Assembly (NCBI GenBank): GCA_023244865.1
Contig: JAHFLM010000010.1
Location: 1-16,251 of the forward strand
Direction: 5' to 3'
DNA from: Candidatus Harrisonbacteria bacterium
GTDB lineage: Bacteria > Patescibacteriota > Minisyncoccia > UBA6257 > UBA11618
Length of the DNA stretch: 16,251 nt
Every line of letters starts with the position of its first letter. Within the stretch, counting starts at the first letter, position 1. Made by a program: the position numbers and the translations under genes. The notes under the pieces are model-generated. The model saw nothing but the letters and a program-made list of their open reading frames with translations, did no database searches and was not told where the DNA came from. Of this stretch, positions 13,683 through 16,251 are shown piece by piece.

Positions 13683-14414
13683 CTACTCGATACCCCACAT
13701 ATAATTAACCACTCGATCAAATAAGTTACCAGTGATTTTTTCCTGAGGTAGCAATTTTCCGTCATCACTTTGGCACTTAATCTTCCAATATGAATTTGGA
13801 TCACGCACACACATCAAATCATAGACTGTCTTAGCTTGTTTCATAGCCACCACAGTATTTTCTACCTTATCCATATCAGTCGCCCTAGCTCTAGCCAACC
13901 TTTCAGAATTTTCAGCCGAAACGTCCAATACCAAATTAATCGGCCGCTGAATACCCAGAAGATCGTGTTCAAATTGAGTGACCCAAGCTAAAAACTTTTC
14001 AAATTCCTTCACCTGAGTTTCATGACCATTTAAAATCCTACCGCCGCAATGGGCAATATTCGAAGCAGTCCAACGATCAGCAACCACACCATCATAATCA
14101 CTATCAGCCAAAAGAGCCGGGGCTACTAAATCAAGCGCTACCGCCAAACGATCATGAGCATAAAGAGAAGCGATTGCGTATTCATTACCAACATCCAACT
14201 CCTTATTTCTCCACCGTTCAAGCAGATAACAAGCTTTTGACCCATAAGCTGGCGTCGCCACCTTGAGAACTCTTAAGCCATTTTTTTTCAAAGCTTCAAC
14301 TAATGCAGTAGCCTGAGTCTGCTTTCCAGTCCCATCCTGACCTTCAACTGCAAAAAAGTATTTCTTCTTTTTCAAACTAGCACTCGACGGACAACCTAAT
14401 TGTGGAAAAACCAT
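13683..14414 (-). CDS. tmk: Thymidylate kinase-like (dTMP kinase family)
   Basis: dTMP kinase phosphorylates dTMP to dTDP with ATP. From ATG 14414 the protein has 243 aa. It shows the P-loop GQDGTGKQTQ (residues 25-34), where Ser of the usual GKST is replaced by Gln, as in several CPR and archaeal-type kinases. It also shows the DRW motif in VVADRW (113-115) for base binding and an Arg-rich lid region SERLARARATD (170-180). It is longer than the usual 200-215 aa. The open frame continues upstream to a TTG at 14477, giving 264 aa, but that start has no support; ATG 14414 has AAAGGAG 11 bases upstream, and a TTG at 14375 would give the compact KKKKYFFAVEG start. The exact start is therefore uncertain. 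It sits between rplK and the deoxyribosyltransferase-like gene with its own promoter and terminator. Stop TAG. Confidence 0.82.
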   Translation of the reverse strand: MVFPQLGCPSSASLKKKKYFFAVEGQDGTGKQTQATALVEALKKNGLRVLKVATPAYGSKACYLLERWRNKELDVGNEYAIASLYAHDRLAVALDLVAPALLADSDYDGVVADRWTASNIAHCGGRILNGHETQVKEFEKFLAWVTQFEHDLLGIQRPINLVLDVSAENSERLARARATDMDKVENTVVAMKQAKTVYDLMCVRDPNSYWKIKCQSDDGKLLPQEKITGNLFDRVVNYMWGIE

Positions 14415-14517
14415 AATTTCAGGAACTCCTTTCTTCGACACGCCATAATTCCTAAACGAAGGCGGCCAACACAACAAAAAATCAAAGAACTAGTTCATCT
14501 AACTAACGATGGCTAGC

Positions 14518-14523
14518 ATTATA
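14518..14523 (-). promoter_or_regulatory. -10 box of the thymidylate kinase-like gene
   Basis: TATAAT in GAGGTATAATGCTAG on the minus strand, just after the rplK terminator. No clear -35. The predicted leader to ATG 14414 is about 97 bases, long for this window, and contains the palindrome GAACTAGTTC. Confidence 0.5.
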
Positions 14524-14541
14524 CCTCATAATTACAAAAAT

Positions 14542-14567
14542 AAAAATAGCCCTTTCGGGCCATTTTT
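14542..14567 (-). terminator. Intrinsic terminator after rplK
   Basis: GCCC (14549-14552) pairs with GGGC (14557-14560) around a GAAA-type loop, with flanking A-T pairs (14542-14547 with 14562-14567). On the minus strand it is followed by a T-rich run. The arm begins three bases after the rplK stop. Confidence 0.85.
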
Positions 14568-14569
14568 AT

Positions 14570-15001
14570 TTACTTTGTAACTTCAATTCCCATATTCTTC
14601 GCGGTCCCCATAATAATCTTCTTGGCCGCCTCTAAATCATAAGCATTTAAGTCCACCATCTTTTTTTCTGCAATTGCAGTGATATCACTCATATTCACCT
14701 TACCCACAATCTTCTTTGCCCCTTCTTTTGAACCCTTCTCAATGCCAGCCGCCTTCTTCAAAAGCACTGATGCTGGAGGAGTCTTTAGCACAAAAGAAAA
14801 AGTACGGTCTTCGTAAATCGTAATTAACGCAGGAAAAACCAAACCAGCTTCCTGATCCTTGGTAGCCTCATTGAATTGCTTACAAAAATCCGCAATGTTA
14901 ATACCCTGAGGTCCTAGGGCTGTGCCCACTGGAGGTGCAGGATTCGCTTGCTTCGCTGGAATCTGAATTTTAACCGTCGTTTTAATCGCTTTAGTTGCCA
15001 T
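14570..15001 (-). CDS. rplK: 50S ribosomal protein L11
   Basis: L11 binds the GTPase-associated region of 23S rRNA and helps factor binding and stringent signalling. The 143-aa product has the normal length and the conserved start KIQIPAKQANPAPPVGTALGPQGINI. The Pro-rich linker and C-terminal rRNA-binding domain (GSKEGAKKIVGKVN, KKIIMGTAKNMGIEV) follow. It comes 22 bases after nusG, the usual order secE-nusG-rplK, but here the cluster stops: a terminator follows and rplA, rplJ and rplL are absent from the next positions. An internal promoter overlaps the nusG end. Stop TAA. Confidence 0.98.
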   Translation of the reverse strand: MATKAIKTTVKIQIPAKQANPAPPVGTALGPQGINIADFCKQFNEATKDQEAGLVFPALITIYEDRTFSFVLKTPPASVLLKKAAGIEKGSKEGAKKIVGKVNMSDITAIAEKKMVDLNAYDLEAAKKIIMGTAKNMGIEVTK

Positions 15002-15015
15002 ATAAATGTTGGAAA

Positions 15016-15044
15016 ATTATACCCTATAACTTCTGAATTTGCAA
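15016..15044 (-). promoter_or_regulatory. Possible internal promoter of rplK
   Basis: TTGCAA (15044-15039), a 17-base spacer and TATAAT (15021-15016) on the minus strand. The -35 lies in the last codons of nusG. Transcription should begin near 15009, about eight bases before the rplK ATG. Confidence 0.45.
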
Positions 15045-15584
15045 TGAGTCTAATTCCACCGCTGTATCACGCCCGAAAATTTGCACGAGCACCTTCACCT
15101 TACCATGCTCCTCATCTATCTCATCCACCTTACCATCGTAATCTTTGAAAGGCCCGTCGGTAATTTTCACTGGATCTCCTGGTAGTAAATCAATCTTAAA
15201 ACCAGTCTCTTCAACCCTCATTCTCGATAATAAGGCATCTACCTCGGCCCTAGCCAAAGGTACGGGTTTAGTAGTTTCCGAACCCACAAATCGAGTTACG
15301 CGAGGAGTATTACGCACTACATACCAAGTATCTTCAGTCATCACCATATCCACCAACACATAACCAGGATAAATCTTTTCCTCAACAGTGCGCCTCTTAC
15401 CATTCTTTACCTTGATCTTTTTTTCCTTCGGTACCACGACGTCAAAAATCTTATCGTTCATCGCCAAAGAATCTACTCTTTGTTTTAAATACCTAGCTAC
15501 CGCGTCTTCATAGCCCGAATAAGTATGCACCGCATACCAATCTCTTGTAGGTACTTCCATGAATTTTTTCTCTTTATTAATCAT
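15024..15584 (-). CDS. nusG: Transcription termination/antitermination factor NusG
   Basis: NusG binds the RNA polymerase clamp, modifies pausing and links transcription to Rho or the ribosome. The 186-aa product has the NGN domain from WYAVHTYSGYE (16-26) to about residue 115, with YPGYVLV and FVGS as landmarks, and a KOW domain near 130-180 (LPGDPVKITDGPFKDYDGKV). The ATG at 15584 is one base after the secE stop, so the two are translationally coupled; a second in-frame ATG at 15560, eight codons in, gives MEVPTRDWYAVHTYSG and cannot be excluded. No clear Shine-Dalgarno sequence. Stop TAG. Confidence 0.97.
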   Translation of the reverse strand: MINKEKKFMEVPTRDWYAVHTYSGYEDAVARYLKQRVDSLAMNDKIFDVVVPKEKKIKVKNGKRRTVEEKIYPGYVLVDMVMTEDTWYVVRNTPRVTRFVGSETTKPVPLARAEVDALLSRMRVEETGFKIDLLPGDPVKITDGPFKDYDGKVDEIDEEHGKVKVLVQIFGRDTAVELDSLQIQKL

Positions 15585-15585
15585 A

Positions 15586-15771
15586 TTATCTTACTAAAAT
15601 TTTATCCCAACCATAAAACATCAAAGCATCAAAACCACCTAAAAAGACAGCTGCCAAAAGACTCATCATAATGACAACCAAAGTCAGCCTAGTGGTCTGC
15701 TCTAAGCTTGGCCAATTAACCTTGTAAAACTCACTCCTTGATTCTCTCAAGAAATCTAAGACTTTCTCCAT
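15586..15771 (-). CDS. secE: Preprotein translocase subunit SecE
   Basis: SecE is the small clamp of the SecYEG export channel. The 61-aa product is the single-span type found in many bacteria. An amphipathic helix (FLRESRSEFYKVNWPS, residues 7-22) with the conserved Glu, Lys-Val-x-WP signature is followed by one membrane helix at about 30-55. It precedes nusG by one base, the classic order. The ATG lies four bases after one TATAAT and behind a TTGACA that overlaps the gyrB end, so the leader is very short. Stop TAA. Confidence 0.95.
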   Translation of the reverse strand: MEKVLDFLRESRSEFYKVNWPSLEQTTRLTLVVIMMSLLAAVFLGGFDALMFYGWDKILVR

Positions 15772-15783
15772 TTTTATTATATT

Positions 15784-15812
15784 AGATTAGAAAATTTAAT
15801 ACTAAATGTCAA
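15784..15812 (-). promoter_or_regulatory. Promoter of secE-nusG-rplK, -35 inside gyrB
   Basis: TTGACA (15812-15807) covers codons near the end of gyrB. A 17-base spacer leads to TAATCT (15789-15784), a weak -10; a perfect TATAAT lies further on at 15781-15776, but its spacing is 25 from that -35 and only four bases from the ATG. One of the two probably sets the start. Confidence 0.5.
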
Positions 15813-16251
15813 GGTTTTGGACGTCTAATGAGTGAGTCTGAATAAAATGCTTTCGGGGCTCCACGTTACTCCCCATCAAAATATCGAACAAACTATTAGC
15901 CGATTCCGCATCCTCGACCTCCACTTTTTTCAAAGTTCGAAACTCTGGATTTAAGGTAGTTTCCCAAAGCTGCGAAGCATCCATTTCCCCCAAACCTTTG
16001 TAACGTTGAACACTTAATCCCTTCTCCTCCCCTCCCTTACCCATCTTCTTAATCAATTCATCTTTAGCCGCATCATCAAAAGCATAAACCATCTCCTTAC
16101 CCTTTTTAACCGAGTAAAGTGGCGGCTTAGCAATGTAAATATGCCCGGCATCTACAAGTGGCCTAAAGTGTCGGTAAAAAAGTGTCAAAAGTAAAGTTCT
16201 AATGTGCGATCCATCCACATCGGCATCTGTCATAATAATAATCTTATGATA
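15802..16251 (-). CDS. gyrB: DNA gyrase subunit B (5' part outside window)
   Basis: GyrB is the ATPase half of the A2B2 gyrase that introduces negative supercoils. The visible 149 codons are the C-terminal part. The TOPRIM magnesium motif MTDADVDGSHIRTLLLT is present near the right edge (DxD aspartates), and then YIAKPPLYSVKKGK, the QRYKGLGEMD segment, and the terminal EPRKHFIQTHSLDVQNLDI. The product ends there, as in Gram-positive-type GyrB without the long E. coli insert. The frame is open to the right edge. ParE is the alternative, but the C-terminal NLDI ending favours GyrB. Stop TAG, 30 bases before secE. Its last codons contain the secE -35 box. Confidence 0.94.
   Translation of the reverse strand, partial: YHKIIIMTDADVDGSHIRTLLLTLFYRHFRPLVDAGHIYIAKPPLYSVKKGKEMVYAFDDAAKDELIKKMGKGGEEKGLSVQRYKGLGEMDASQLWETTLNPEFRTLKKVEVEDAESANSLFDILMGSNVEPRKHFIQTHSLDVQNLDI

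Overview
The window looks like a piece of chromosome from a Candidate Phyla Radiation (Patescibacteria, probably Parcubacteria-like) bacterium. The support is: an AT-rich genome with intergenic gaps of a few bases; an EF-P whose tip loop reads RMQQRK instead of PGKG; a TraG/HerA-type ATPase with a CPR-style membrane partner; a sigma-region-4/HARE-HTH protein; and a small secE-nusG-rplK group. The code is standard: TGG is used for Trp and no sense TGA is seen. Sixteen genes are on the minus strand and two (efp and a pilin-like gene) on the plus strand. The lineage call is inference from protein character, not from a 16S gene.

Layout, left to right. mnmA (tRNA 2-thiouridylase, cut by the left edge) is divergent from efp across a 55-bp gap in which the two -10 boxes occupy almost the same bases. 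efp ends at a bidirectional terminator facing a minus-strand unit of three envelope genes (6018 to 1536): a membrane protein, a TraG/VirD4-HerA-like ATPase with a long disordered tail, and a polytopic coiled-coil protein with eight zinc-ligand cysteines. Next come a sigma-region-4/HARE-HTH regulator with a consensus promoter, then secD-secF. Divergent from secD is a VirB2/TrbC-like pilin precursor. Between the pilin and gatB is a GC-rich, Ala/Pro-rich single-span membrane protein that differs from its neighbours in base composition, stop codon and ribosome binding site. Then follow an unknown 177-aa gene, gatB, a nucleoside 2-deoxyribosyltransferase-like gene, a thymidylate kinase-like gene, rplK, nusG, secE and the 3' end of gyrB.

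How the genes fit together. The right part is core information processing: gyrB, secE-nusG-rplK and gatB; efp and mnmA at the left are translation and tRNA-modification genes. secD, secF and secE belong to the Sec export route that would also export the pilin. The ATPase, its membrane partner and the pilin are candidates for a reduced type IV secretion or pilus machine; VirB4- and VirB6-like parts are not in the window.

Expression signals are unusual. Several genes have an extended -10 (TGnTATAAT) only six or seven bases before the start codon, which predicts leaderless mRNAs. Only the two unknown genes at 10198-10980 and 11110-11643 carry strong Shine-Dalgarno sequences. I saw no tRNA, rRNA, CRISPR array, insertion sequence or riboswitch.
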